A stretch of 64,000 bases of DNA, from the NCBI GenBank assembly GCA_004764695.1, contig SMSO01000032.1, positions 4,012,983 through 4,076,982 of the forward strand, in the 5' to 3' direction. How positions within the stretch are numbered: position 1 is the first letter of the stretch; every line of letters begins with the position of its first letter. Shown here one piece after another: positions 50,189-63,832 of this stretch. The position numbers and the translations under genes are program-made. Source of the stretch: Schizochytrium sp. TIO01. Lineage: Eukaryota > Sar > Bigyra > Thraustochytrida > Thraustochytriidae. A model generated the notes under the pieces. The model saw only the letters and a list, made by a program, of their open reading frames with translations. It was not told the DNA's origin and ran no database searches.

Positions 50189-51747
50189 CCTCGGCGTGAA
50201 GCCGGCCTGGGGGTCCCGGGGAGGGCCCGCGGGTGCTGGCCCGCCGCCGTTTGCTCGCGTACCGAGTCTTCGGTTCATCTATTTCTTCGTTCGTTATTCA
50301 TTCATTCATTCATGAACTATGAATTCTTTCGTTCATTGATAAATTATGAGTTCTTTCATTCTTTCATTCTTCGACGTTGATCATTGAAGTTCCTTTTCAT
50401 TCATCGCTTATTAATGAGGCGAAAACAAGAAAAGCCGGGGACCCTTAGCAAAGGGTAGGCGACTGCTAGTGACGGCTCGCCCTGGTAGGTAAGAAAATGG
50501 CACTTCCAATGGGACTCTCTTTCCAATAGGAACCGCTTTCTTCGGGGTTTTACGCGCGGGTGGATTGGTTGATTGATCGATTGGTTGCCTATCCTCCTTC
50601 GGTTAAACGCCCTGGACTGGCTGGTTGGCTGGCTGGCTTGCTTGGGGAGAGCCACGCCCACGGCTCGGCCTTCTGCTGGCGAGCAGAACTCGAGGCTGGC
50701 ACATCGGCAAATAAATGACTATACATGTATATGTACATATATATATATATATATGTGTAAGAAGGAGGAAATGCGGAATTGCAATTCTTAGGGGTGTGCA
50801 CTCGCTTCCTTGTAATCTGCTCGCCTGGTCTGTGCGTCGATGGAATTGGGTCTGAGGATCCCGCGAGTGGACCTCCATGCTCGCGGCGGTGTTTTACTTG
50901 GCGTAGTAGAAGCAAGCTGCTCGCTCTTGTGCATGAAGTGTATCGAGCGAGGACCTCTGCGAGAGATAATTAAAAAAACAAAAACAAAAAAACGGTACGC
51001 GTGTTCTGATGATGCTGTCTGTTAAAAAGTTGACTCCTGTCCCACGCTGTCCCAAAAGACACACGCTAAGTAAAGTAAGTGCGCCTTGCTTTTAAGTGAT
51101 AGTGGTATCACGCACAGACTGAGAGGATTGGCATAATAGTACGATAGCCCTCAATGTCTATCAAGGTGGTCTAGAATTGCAATTATAGCACGAGCAAAAA
51201 CACAGAAAGTAAGTCAACCTTGGACTTGGGCTCAAGTTGTGGAGGATGGTTCAAGCCGGTTCTTTGTCGTGCACGGCAGCTACTGCGATGGAGCCAAAGA
51301 TTGAACCGTCCGCAAGTTCCTTGGGCCAGCCACCAACCAAATCTCGGTCTCGAGGTTTCCTTTCAAGCTCAAGCTCAGACCCATAACTGCAGTGGATACC
51401 TACGTACCTACTACACAGAGAGAGGAGAAGCCCGCTCCTGCCTGCTCTAGAGAACGAACTCATCGTGAGGAGGTCGCCGACACTTTGCATTCGCTTTTAA
51501 CGCCAGATGTTATGTGTATTAAGACTACCTATTTTTAATGTATCACGCCATGTCACCAACTCTTATCACATCGTCTCAATTCTCACCAGAGTCCTTCTCA
51601 TCAAGAATCGAAACTACTTCAATTGCTACCGATGTGTTGCCGTACCGATACTTGTCTCAAGGTTCTGTGCGGTCCCGCCCAGTTCTTTGCCACAGTGCCA
51701 TACTGTCTAGTATGCACCTAAGGAAAGACAGGTTATGAATACTGCCT

Positions 51748-52600
51748 CTAGTAGTAACTCGGTAGGCAATTAATTGTGAGATTCATAGTGTTCATAGACA
51801 CCACTACCACGGCGTCTTTCTTTCTCCCTAACTTCACAGGAATCACGCCAAACGATTCTGCTGTCATCGTGGTTCCAACCGAATAGCTCAAAGTTACACC
51901 CGTCGCCGACTCTGCTTCGCCACCGACGTCAACCAGGCAAGCTACACGTTCTGCAGTGGCACTTCGAAGACCGACAGTCTCTAGCCAGAGAAATGCCATT
52001 TCCGTGTGTCACTGGTCTACTACTGTGGAGCGCATCATTCCGAGCTTGCTGGCTGGTCCAGTCACTAACCACACATTTTTGACGACGATGGTTCCGAGTC
52101 TAAGGTTAGCGCAAACGAGAGATTGCACTTCTGGCGTGGCTTCAAGGTATCTTTATAGCACAGTTGATTTGTGAGCGACATGGTTATTTTAATTGTCACG
52201 ACAAAGGACCGGTCATGTTCTTTTGCGGCGGTGAGATGTGCAATCGAGATCTGCTGTTGTCAATTCTGGCGTTCGACAGTGGCAGCCTTCAACGTTCGCA
52301 TTATTGATCATCAATGTGTCGTTTTCAAGTTCGTGAAGAAAAGGCTCTTTTAGAGAATGAGACAGGGAAGAAGACATCACGAGATGTAGCATTGAAGTAA
52401 CACCACAACTTCAGATCGTGGGTCACAATTAGTCTTACCTACAATTCAAGTCTCATGACCATAATCGTTCCGTCTCGACCCAAAGTCCACTGGCTTTGTA
52501 ACGAAGATGGCCACCATTCGCGACCTGATTTTGTAGAGCCCAGCATGCTGGTTATCGTCCATGTGTCCAAAGACAACGACAAGCAATCACCGCACCATTA
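51748..52600 (-). pseudogene. Possible decayed repeat-bearing coding sequence
   Basis: The minus strand holds an 83-codon open stretch from the ATG at 51999. Upstream of it is a second open stretch interrupted by stops. The two share a pattern: GTTMTAESFGVIPVKLG and GTIVVKNVWLVTG..SKLG, each followed by a hydrophobic valine-rich run. Related words recur near 52460. This looks like a degraded tandem domain, but the similarity is weak, no family is recognised, and chance is not excluded. Confidence 0.25.
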
Positions 52601-53081
52601 ACTTTAATTTGGGCGCGCTGCATCTCAAACTCCACAATTAGCACCTGGCAATGCTCACAGCGGCCTGGCGCAATTATAAAATCAAAAGTCATGACGATGC
52701 GAGCAGCGCTGCACCACCAACCACCAGACTAAAACCAACAACGAAGTCATTAAGTGTTGGAAGCACATTTATTCTCTAGAGTCTAGCAACTCAATCAGCA
52801 CTTAGAGCTCCAACTTGAGCGTGACAATGTTGTTGCTGGAAGATCATTGTGCTAGTCTTCGTCGGGTTAAATCATCAGAATGAGTCATCAGATCAACCGC
52901 CAAGCCTTCAGATCGTCGCATCTTAAATGAATGAAGACTTGCCTTTCGCTAGATCTCCAATTGGCTTGGAAGCAGGAAAACACAGCTAGGTCACTGGGCT
53001 AGCGATCTCGCATTACATTACAACATTTTATGTATAATTCCTTCGCTCGTGAAAGTCTTGAGTCCTGACGCCACCGAGAGC

Positions 53082-53158
53082 TGATGATGATGGTGGTGGA
53101 GGTGATGATGATGATGATGGTGATTGATGGTGAAGTGAAGGTGATGGTGATGGTGACT
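53082..53158. repeat. GAT/GGT trinucleotide and GATGGT repeat
   Basis: This is a purine-biased run of GAT, GGT and GGTGAT units of about 77 bp. Confidence 0.9.
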
Positions 53159-54847
53159 ACCGGTGCTTCAGAGTCCTCGTGTCAGCTTAATCTAATCGTA
53201 TCTCATTCCTCTCCTGACAGAGAATCTCACAAATCGCAGCTCTCTATGTTCATAATACACACATACACATACACTACATTCATTACATTCCACTACATTT
53301 TAGAGATATCTACACGAACTGATCACAGTCCGCTCAATTGTAAATTGCTATAGTTGCAATTCGAGGTCTCCGGACCTGGACTTCAGCTGTTCATAAGAGT
53401 ATGCGAACTCCCGTCTTCGGCGTCACTGCCGGCTTCTTCCCTCCAGCTTTGACCGGCGTCTGAATCGCATGGGACGCTCCTTCGACGAGTTTTCATTCGT
53501 GGCTATGAACCCTATGACGGGGGTACACCTGTTCTCCATCTCCGCTATTTTGCCGGCGCTTTTTGTGCGCTTCACGGATTAAAAATTGACAACCTGTGTA
53601 CAGCTTTTCGTCCTTTAAGCCCAGATGACGTTTGCTCTATTCAAGGATATCCTCTCTGGGCCCGGAATAGTACCACAACGCAAAGTGCACACGTTAAGGT
53701 GCCCGGCGAGCGGGGACCCGCAACACCCAAATGCACTGTGGAATGAGGGCGGCTGTACAAGAGACTGAGAGTCGGTTTTGGGCGGACTCCAGGTGCGCTG
53801 AGAAGAAACACGCAGCCCCTGGTCGGCGCAAATGTATATATGTATACTAGAAGTACTTGGCAACAGCCTCATCTCCAAGACAAAGCCAGCTATATTATTG
53901 TTCAACTAGTCTAGAGTACCACAAGCAAACTCGAACGACGTGTTTGGGAAGTGAGAAAGCTCTGCTGCAACATATAAAAGTCCGAACGCATCTTTGTGGC
54001 GCAAACGGGATCATTAAATATTGCTAAGGTTTTGGTCGCGCTTTCCCTTTTTTGATTAACAGAAAATGATAGCTTTATTTATCAAACCCGTTTTTGCTGT
54101 GATAAGAAATTTCTAAGTTGGCAAGTAAAAAGTAAAAAGGTTAAACCATTCTGGTCAACCTTTCTGAGATCAACTTAGTTTATCAGCACATGGGTACTAC
54201 TAATTTAAAGAGGAAAGAGCAACAATTTGGCCTTGCTTGGCTGAAACTGTACGGTTCAAGCCTTACTTTCAGTATCTTTCGTTCTGGTCTTTGTACTACA
54301 GAAATGCTACTTTCAATACATATTTCTCATCTTCAGTCATCCATGAGCTGTAAGCTCTAAAGAAAAAGAACAAAGGTTTCTTTCTCCAGAACGATATTTA
54401 CATATTGTTATCTGAAAAAAAGAAAGAAGAAAACTAAATCAGAGAATCAGTTGCTTTCTGTTGCTTTCTTGCCTTAATCAAACTAGAAGATTTGTCATTC
54501 TACACTATTCAAAACTCTCGACACGCAAGGCACCTGAAGGGTTTGTGCATCGTAGATTCGTTGATCCTCTGAAGTTTGAAGCGAATTCTTTCTCACAAAA
54601 CATGTTGTAATTCCAAGCTTTAAATGATCCTAAAAGATTTGGGCGTTAGTCTTGCACCACGTTGATTTTACAATTCGCAAGGAGTTGAAGCTTGTGCAGG
54701 ATATACCATTAGTTGACCGACTCGACGTCTAAAGTATAGCTTGGTTTGCAAAGGTGGCACGGTGCTGTACTGTTAAAAATCTCCAGCTTTCCCTCTCTGC
54801 CCCAGAGCTTTACCATGTAACCAGATGTTCCTATTTAACCTAAGGAG

Positions 54848-54909
54848 TCTCAAAGACTTGAGAAAATAAATTCACTCGACTGCCCCTAACTGAGCACAAA
54901 GTGCTCAGT
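54848..54909. other. Pair of perfect short hairpins
   Basis: TCTCAA-AGAC-TTGAGA (54848-54863) is followed, 25 bp on, by ACTGAGCAC-AAA-GTGCTCAGT (54889-54909), a perfect 9-bp stem with a 3-nt loop. There is no adjacent gene. Confidence 0.7.
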
Positions 54910-55575
54910 CTCGCTCTGATCCAGAAGAGTTTTACAAGGTAGGGGTCATTTTCATTTCTGAAAGTTAACCTGAACACGCTCTCGTCGGCATATCATGATA
55001 CGTTGCGGTGATGCCAGCAGGTTACTGTACCTATCCTACATGCAGATCAAACGGCAAATTGAATTTCAAAGGACTGGAGCAGCACGTAACCATGGCTGCT
55101 CAAAAGACCGTGTCTGTTTCCATGTGTACCTCAGAGTCTACGGGCTATTGCTGGTTCGGCAAGCTGAGACCGGGTTGAGGTAAAGCCAACCTCTGGGAGG
55201 TTTCTCACGATAACAAAAGTAGAAACGTGATTGCTGACTTTCGTTGGTCTTAGCATGGCGTTACTCTATGCTGTTTTAAAACGACACAGTTTGATCAATC
55301 ACCATTGCATTATGCAATTGCAATTGTAATCTATGCATATTGATCGTCAGTCTGATTTGCACTTCCACGCTTTTATGTGTGAAATGACAGGCCGTACTTT
55401 TATCATTCAACTAGTCATTCGATGTCGATAGTAGTACAATGGCCTCACTTCGTTGTGGGCTATGAGTGCTACAATATAAGGGGCTCCTCTTTAGCACTAA
55501 CAAGTCCAAGCAGCTGGAGTTTTGAATGGCAGTCAGCCTGCTGTTGTTTTAGAAAATCCACAAACAAAATAACAA

Positions 55576-55576
<1 letters not shown>

Positions 55577-55613
<37 letters not shown>

Positions 55614-55616
55614 TCT
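55577..55616. repeat. CT dinucleotide repeat
   Basis: The unit is (CT)n, with one GT interruption near 55601. Confidence 0.95.
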
Positions 55617-58059
55617 GCACCTCTTAAAGTTTGAGCTGGTTTGGCAATCATGATGAAGGTAAGCAATGGTGATGATGTTGATATTCTTGTGGATGAAACA
55701 CATGAGAGCTTGACGCATTGGTGTTCGCTGGTGGTTTTATGATAACCTACCATAAGTTGCTCACTTTTCACTTTTCGTTCGTTCCTGCAGTCTTCGCGGA
55801 CAATCTTGGCGCTGACGATGTCGAGGAACTATCGCCTTCCGTTATTGCTCCAGTGTTTCGAGTACTGACATCGACCACGTGGAAGGAACCCCAGACATTT
55901 AGGGTGGGGCTCTCGCTGCGATCATCCTAGCACAAGCGCACGTAGGTTGTAGGGTTTCGTGAAGCAAAGCTGAGAGTCAACTGAGAGGTAAAAGGAGAAG
56001 CTCGGAGTTGGCATTTTTATCATATTTATCCATAAAGTTTCCTGCATCAAAACATCACACACTTCTCAATAAGAAAAAGCAACAGGAAGTGAAAGGAAAT
56101 TTGCTTTTGGAAGGCAGCTCTTACGTATAACATCGCTGACTATAATCGCTTTTTCGGATGCTGAAGATGATAGGAGTGGAGTTTTCGTGGACTTGTTCGA
56201 AGAGCGTCTTCAGCTTTATTTCCTGAAAGCAAATTTGATTATATAGTTCACGCCCGTGACCAAGAAGAAGAAGAAGAAGAAGAAGTGTCATTCGTTTGAG
56301 TTTCTATTTTTCTTATCACAATGCAGCATGAGCAGTCCTGCGACTATTAGTATTCATCCACTCATCAGGAGGCTTCAGTAGTTGCTACTCTCTCCTGTTC
56401 TTCCCGTCCAAGAAATTCATCCATTTGGCTTCTTCAATAGGAAAAAGGTCTCGGACCCACTCATTGCCATAGTGACAGCTGGGCTTGTAAAAACGGGATG
56501 AAGCACATCATGATGATTGTAGCAACACGCTTCTTCAGACTCACGGGGATCTATCTACCTAGGAATTAAATTGACGTTCCTTGACGTGGTACTAGTATGT
56601 ATCGCTGATCTCTAGCTTATCTCAATCTACTAGAAGCGACCACATTAACTTTAGAGGTCACTCGATTCCTGACTCCCCCCATTTCGATATCAAAATGAGT
56701 AGGAGCAGCGCATGATCAGAACCCATGAGCATGCACAAGAAAGGCAGATTAGAACTAATGCGCGATTGCATGATGCTGTGTTTCGACGAAATGGACATAA
56801 CAATTAATGCAAGGCCTTAATTCTTCACAGACTAAACTAAAAAGAGATTCGTGAGGATAAAATTCCTAAGAACTGTCAGCAGCAGCAGCTCCTCCTCTAA
56901 CGAAGTCCATAGATTATATAAAGACAACGTAAATTCATGGTTAATGACTTCGAAGGTACGCAACGATCAATGAAACTAGAATATGTTGTTGATGCTAGCA
57001 AATTCTCTAGCAGTAGGCACAACAAGGATTGTGAAGTTGAAAACTAGACACCAGACATATACTACGAGTGCGCAAAACGCGCGGCAACTCTTGGACCTGT
57101 TTGAGAAGACGATTTCAGGGGACGAACATCGTAACAGAGGCCTAATTCTGCACTAGACTGCAGTTAAAAGATTAATCTCTAAACGAATGAAGCCAATGTT
57201 CCAGGAAATAGGTCCGGTCTTCCTGGATTCCCCAGAAGTTGCAAGCTTTAAAGACCCTTCCGGTCGAGTGATTTCGAAACCCAGTAACGACGTATGTTTC
57301 GCTTTCTTCATAACCACTAAACAAAGCCATGGCTGAGCAATTAGCTACAAATCACCCAGCTTTGTCTTGTTACAGGTTTTAGGACTACCTATTTATTACC
57401 TATACTAATTTCATTCAGCGAGGTAGTAGGTGCTAGTGTGCTGCTTAATAGATGTCTACATAATATCCTCTACTACATCGAAAATACATTGGCTGTCAGT
57501 GAGTGAGTTTAATTTCGATTGCTTCAGAATCAGATTAGGTAGGAGCTCATGATTCAGATCTCGCGAAAAGTTCTGCAGAAACCAACTCGATGATCATCTT
57601 CTTTGCAAGAAAGCTAGTCTCGTGATTCTGCTGCAGTCCAGGTCTAGACTCGGTTAGCGTCGGTCGTGCATCGTGGAGGATGGTTTGGAGCTGATTCTCG
57701 AGCTGATTCTCGCGAATTGGCAGCTCAATCCTTTATAGTTTCGCAAAGTGTCTCCTCCTTGAGAGAAAACCTATAGATCTATGTTTTTATGTGTAGGTAG
57801 ATTTAAGAAAGATCATCATAATGGATGCATCATGTACTTACGAATGATTGAATGTATGGATGGATGGATGGATAGATTCAGAGGTTTTACCGGACCACGC
57901 TTGCGGAGGTCCTCTTCCACTCCACTAAACTTCCAGGAAGCAAAAGTGAAGAAAGGAAAGCGAGAAATAATTTTGGTTTTGAAAGATTTAGCACTGACAG
58001 TGGGTTCGCTCCTCTTCTTGAGCTTCTCTTTTAGTTCCACAGACAGATAGTTGTGCTTT

Positions 58060-58120
58060 TATATATATATAGTTTTTAATTATATATATAGTTTTTAATT
58101 ATATATATATATATTAATAA
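58060..58120. repeat. AT-rich tandem repeat with a unit of about 19-20 bp
   Basis: ATATATATAGTTTTTAATT recurs twice and is followed by a pure TA tract. The surrounding 58040-58300 is extremely AT-rich. Confidence 0.8.
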
Positions 58121-60598
58121 AAATATAAAACTATTTTTAATTCAAATGAAGATAAATTAAAAGTTTTAAATATTGACTATTTAATTTAATTTATTTAAAA
58201 AAGCATATTTAACAATAGTTTTAATTCTTACGCGAGGTGTAGTATATATACATATATATATAAATAATAAAAACTTCAAACGTTAAAATGATTAATTCAT
58301 ATGATGAAATGTGAAGGTCGTTCCATTTTATTTGAAGTTTTATTTAAAAGAAATCCAATTAAAAACGTTTTTGACAAAGAAACAGAAGAAGCCATATATA
58401 TTACATATACTGTTTACTTTAAATTCATACTAATGGTAGTATTTTTATGGAATATTGTGAGAACGTTGCAAGGAGGTGCATGACTGATTGTCTGTGCAGC
58501 CTGGAGTATACGTGAGAGAAGACAATATACCGCCTCGAAATCTTAAAGTCGAATGTATGTAAAATAATTCTCAGATAAAGCCAAGTGAGGTCTATCTAAC
58601 TTATAACAAACTACTGCCAAGACAATTGTGCACGTGCTGATTTGCTGATGAATAACATAGCGACATGCATGCTTTTAAAGATGAACACCTGGCTGTTCTT
58701 ACTTCTCCCTTTCAGGTTAGATTCAAAATACAAGCGATGGGTTTATTGAAAACGTAATATGCTTTGAAGGTACCTATTTCAATCTATGAATATTGAACTT
58801 CGAAACGATCTTCAAGTTGTACCTAGATGTTGGGTACGATATTCATTAAGACGGAGCTTCCCATCATTCACGTGCGGTTAGCTTGATCTTCAGCTTCGCT
58901 TGGTTTCCTTAGTAGTTCTACAGTATCGAGCAATTCGTAGTACACCCCCCCTCCACGACCAGATCTGATGATCCGATGATTACTTTAATTCGACGACACT
59001 CGTTTATTCGCACACCATGCGTAAAGGCCTTCTGCTTTCATATCGCGGCTCAATAAATAATGAATTCTTAGCATCCGCTGTTTATGGTTCCATTCTCATC
59101 ATACAACAATGCTAAGCTTATTGAAGAAGATTCAAGTATATCAAACGTTGCACACCCGCGCGCTTTTCAATAAGCTCTTTCTATGATTTTGAGCTGCTAT
59201 ATTTCTGAAGCCGTAGCAGCAAGAGCCCAGATCCATTTCATCTTATTACTATTGACCCGAAATAGCGATCGCCGTCTTTGGGTCTGATAAAAGAATCAAC
59301 TGTGCTGTGTATGGACCACAACTATCCTTGTTTTTGACACACTTCGTTTTGATCGATTGATCTTTAAGTTATTGAAGGACGCAATCATTCTAATATCGCG
59401 TAGCTTCAGCTTTCGGGATATTTCCCCAGAACCCCGTACACGAGCAGTCTTATACTACTGTCGAGCGATTGAGCGTGTGAGAGCTACGCAAGCTCTGCTT
59501 GGAAGCATACTTTGTGATCTTCAACTCGACGCTACCTACTTGCATCCCTGAAACCAGAGTTTTTAGTCCTGAGCATTAGGTGAGTAGGTAGGTATTTATT
59601 TACTTATTCACCCACTAGTCCTTTGAAAATCTCTTCTCCAAAGCCCATGTCCAACTTCAAGTTCGATACCATCATCAGCATTCTAATCAAAACGATTCAT
59701 GGCCCTCCATTTTACTCTACTATAGGAAGTAATCGCTAGGCAGGCAGGCAGTGCACACCTCCGCCTTTCCGATGCCTCGAGTCTTTCAGCGGATCCTCTC
59801 TGCAAGCCCTGGTCCCTCTCCCAGGCAATCTGAAGGCCTGCAATCACGCGGTGTCCACACAACGCTTCGTCGGCATTTGCACTGGTGTGGAGATAGACTT
59901 GTGGTTGCTGTGCTGCTCTTCTTCACTCACTGTGCTGCGTTGAGTGCATAGCCCCACCCTCTCAAATTGCCAGCCCAAGTGTTGCGTGTGTACTCTATAC
60001 AGGTGTACCTATCTATGTATGTGTATGTCACTTCAAAACATACTGAGAGCTCTATTGACGTCCTTTCCGCATTTTCCGCCGAGTTAAATGAAGAGTTATT
60101 ATACATTTTATTCTGCTCTTTACTCTTCAGGTGATTAATGTCTGACTTTTCAATATTCTATTTTTAAAATATACATAAAAATTTAAAGTTAAAGAAGTGA
60201 TTTTCCAATTTTTTCCAATTTTTTTTTTTTTTAAATAAACTATATATATATGAAAATTTATTTCAGGTGTTAAAGAAAGAAAGGCGCATTACCGTTTCTA
60301 TTTTTATGTTTTATAAATAATAAAACCTTTAAATATAAAGAGAAAAGAAAGAGATGCTAACTAAAACAGAATGGAACACATTTGCAATCGACGACAATGC
60401 TGCTCAGGATGCACGTCATTCTCCATCCAGTGATGGCGAACTTGAGCACAAGTGAATATATGTAGCAATGGCCGTGTAGTGGACTCGTCGCGGCGCAAGT
60501 TCTTTATACTCTTGAACACAATCACAGCGCTCGTGAACTTCCTTTTTTACTTCGCAAAGAACATTTCCCGCACGCTCTGGCGCATGCGTGAATTGGTA

Positions 60599-60651
60599 CA
60601 TTCATTCATTCATTCATTCATTCATTCGTTCATTCTTTCATTCATTCATTC
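60599..60651. repeat. CATT tetranucleotide repeat
   Basis: The unit is (CATT)n, with CGTT and CTTT variants. Confidence 0.9.
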
Positions 60652-63600
60652 CGATAATTTATTCGTTCATTTCAATAGAAAATGGCAGAAATCAAACTTA
60701 AGATGCCAATTATCTCGAACTGGATCATGCCGAGTCTTGTCTCATCCAATCAACCATCTGAAGAAAGACCTGAACAGTTCAATTCATTCTGATCACTCAT
60801 CGATTCATGCATCTGATTCAATCTTCTAGTAGATCGCACAAGAAGACATCGACCTACGTCCTAACTTGGCAGAACCAATGAATGATTCAATGAATGAACT
60901 GCTCATCATCGTCCACGGCGCCTTTTTACTCAGGTTGAACCGTGAACATGCTCAAGGTTTGTGTTTTGTTCTCCAGGTAAAGTATCGACAGAGAAACAAA
61001 GAGATCTCCAACATCATACGACAGACCATCGTTCAATGCACAGACGGACGTTAGTTTTGACGAGACCTGTTCATGGATCCCAACGCGGCGTTCGCTGGAC
61101 TCTTCGTGGTCTCTGCAACTGATTTCCTGACATAGATTTGAGATGGCGGAACAGAGAAGATTGCCTCAACCTTTGGAAAGAATTAAGAAAGAAAGAAAGA
61201 AAGAACATGTGCAGAACGGTCTTCAAATGCGCTAGAAAGCCTCATTTCGATGCCGATGCCGCTTTGCTTCTTCAAGTCATACAGGATTAAATGGCCGTCG
61301 CAAATGTTTCAAGAGTGAATAAAAGTCCAAAACCCTCCTCAAGTATCGATCAACTCAGCTCTGGTTCAAGTGCAAATACCTTCAGAGGATCTACATGTCA
61401 CGGGTAGAGAGAGAGAGAGCTGCTAGAAATTCTCACAATCAAAGTCGAACCTCCGAACCCTGGGGCTCTGATCAATCCATATGTTCCAAAAGTTCTCAAC
61501 GTTCTGCATCCTGTGGACCTCGGTTTGTTTTCAAGCAAGATTTCAGAGTCCATCTGAGTTCCTCTTCTCCTGACCTGAAAATAATGGCGAAAAGCCGGAG
61601 AAGGAGTCGAAGATCCCTCGATATCGGCCTTCTCAAAGAGCGTGACCGAGCTCAGTGAGATCATCGTAAGCGTAGCTAACTATGTGTTTTGGAGGAGAGA
61701 AACAAGAATGAATAACCGCGACGGCGCCACGCTCTGTCGAAGCAATGGGATCTCTGACTGTGGGCTCGCGAATGAGGCATGGCTACCGCAAACGGTAGGC
61801 CCTATAGGCCCCTGGTTGTACTGAAAAAAGGAAGAAAGAACTTAGCCCGAAGGTTAGGATGGATAAGAGAAACGTTAAGAGTGCGGTGATCGCCAATCAG
61901 TCAGTCATTCAATGAATGATTCTATGACATTCATTTTCTTTCTTCTCCCTTCTCGTAGTAGTAGATACGTAGCCTCTAGGCAGGTTGCTTGCTAGGTTAT
62001 TCGGCTTTGCTAAAGAGAAACAATCTGTTTTTATTTATTTAAAAAAAAAAAAAAGAATTCGAAAATGTTAAAATATTTTTATTTTTTTTAAAACAAGAGA
62101 GAGAGAAAAACACTGCTATAGTGGAGATAGATATAAGAAGCACAAATTGAAGGAAACTTGAAGACTATGAGAAGATTGGCGTCAAGGAATGTTGAATTAC
62201 GGAGCCGACGGTTTAAAAGGAAAGTTCTTTCGCGCTGTTCCTCGGCGCTATTGAGATCTCTCAGCGTCTTTCCTAATTTTCGTTTTTGCCCCCTTTTCAA
62301 TCTCATATCTGATTTAATTTAAAAAAAGAATCCGTTGCTTGGGTTTAGAAGAGCTCGGGTTGATAAACCGTGGCAATAAGCGGAAGTTGTTTCAAAAAGC
62401 CTCTCTCTCTCGCTCCAGAGAATGCCTCCTCCTCAAAGCATAGCGCTCCGTCGAGGAACCTGTGCCATCATCATAGTCAATTCATCGTTTCAGTCTTTCC
62501 GCCTCAAGTTGAGATCAACCTCTACCTTTATATTATTATTTTATTATTATTATTAAAAAGAGAGCTTCTGTATTCTCCTCTATAGCCATTTCACCAACAA
62601 AGCAATTTAAAAAAACAAAAACACAATATGAAAACTAAACAAGTGAAAAGCAAAAAAATGCAACGTAGTCGTAGAATAAGAGGGGGTTAAAACTAGGTAC
62701 CGGAAGTTCGAAGGCCCAGCTATTTCCAGGCGATTGAGTGCCTTCCTCTGTTTCCCTGACGACGAAGAAGAAGACCAATGCAAGAAAGAACGAACGAGGG
62801 CTCAATCCGCCTTTTACCCGCCTCGCCTTCGAAGTTACAACCCTCAGCCGCTCGAAAAGGTGACCAGTAGACTAGCTAGCTCTTCTTGCTTGCTCTTCGT
62901 CCTACCCGCCCAGTCCAAACTTTCGCCGCTGTTATGATGGCCAATGGTTGTTAAAAATCGAGCGGCGTTCTTCAGGGCTGAGGCCCAACAGAACAGCCAG
63001 AGAACAGACGACGAGGCCCAAGCAGGGGCGCTATACGAACAAGGAACAGCACCTCAGAGGCAGCTAACCGTATGAGTTTTTCTTTAGTTTCTTAGTTTCT
63101 TAGTTTTTTAGTTTTTAGTTTTTTGTTTTTCAAGGTTTCTTCATATTCATAAGAGCGATGTGCGCAATTGGCGGTTCGGGATCTTCTTTTGAAACGACTG
63201 TAGACTGCAGCGTCGCACTTCGTTTGTGCCCAGCTCGCGGCACAGAGGCCGAACAGACGGAAGCCGACGCTTCTGTGTATGTACATCGCGGTCCTTGCCG
63301 ATTTGAGGGGTAGCTAGCTTCGAGTAGGCTCGGATGGTCTTGCAAACTTGACTGACCTGGCTCTAGTTCGATCTCTGAAAGCCGCCGAGGGCTTTTACTC
63401 TTTTAAAAAAGAAAGGGCTATCAAATTCTTCAAGTATTTTTCATCGAATTGAATGTTTTAAAGCTGTTTTAAATATAAGTTTTTCAATTAAATCGTAGAA
63501 ATATTCACAAAAATGTGAATCTATCGAGGCTATCGACGACTCAGGGAAAACCTTGGCTTTTTACCGCCTCACGTTATCATAACACCTGCCTGGTGTTGCC

Positions 63601-63777
63601 ATGATGCCAACTCGACGGTCGGCGGCGTCGAGTCTTCAGAGACTATCGACCTCGGTCTTGCTATGATGGCATTTATGACGCGCGCGAAGAATACCGCGAA
63701 GTGTCGAGGTCCTTACAATGAATATGTAGGTACGTATTTGCCTAATATGGACGGGTATGTGCGAGCGCTTGATCTAA

Positions 63778-63832
63778 TTAAAATGAAGATTAAAATTAAG
63801 ATTAAAATTAAGATTAAATTAAAATTAAAGAA
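63778..63832. repeat. 12-bp AT-rich tandem repeat
   Basis: Units of ATTAAAATTAAG repeat about four times, the last ones shortened. Confidence 0.85.

Larger units (their letters stand above)
48655..53080. other. Second gene desert, first part
   Basis: The first 300 bp are the 5' flank of the acetyltransferase gene. AATC, AATG and CATT microsatellites follow (49391-49407, 49581-49639, 50145-50188, about 50299-50314), with an AAAAG run (49796-49820) and a GC-rich palindrome cluster (49871-49934). 51750-52600 has a coding-like but stop-interrupted minus strand with diverged internal repeats. No intact gene is supported. Confidence 0.6.

Noticed and set aside
60452-60829. 125-codon ORF in the second desert
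   Set aside because: It is built largely on a CATT microsatellite (repeated SFIH). It has no domain or coding bias.
61149-61175. U6 snRNA-like word ACAGAGAAGATT
   Set aside because: Only 12 bases match. The following GCATGG region, the 5' stem and a T-run terminator are absent.
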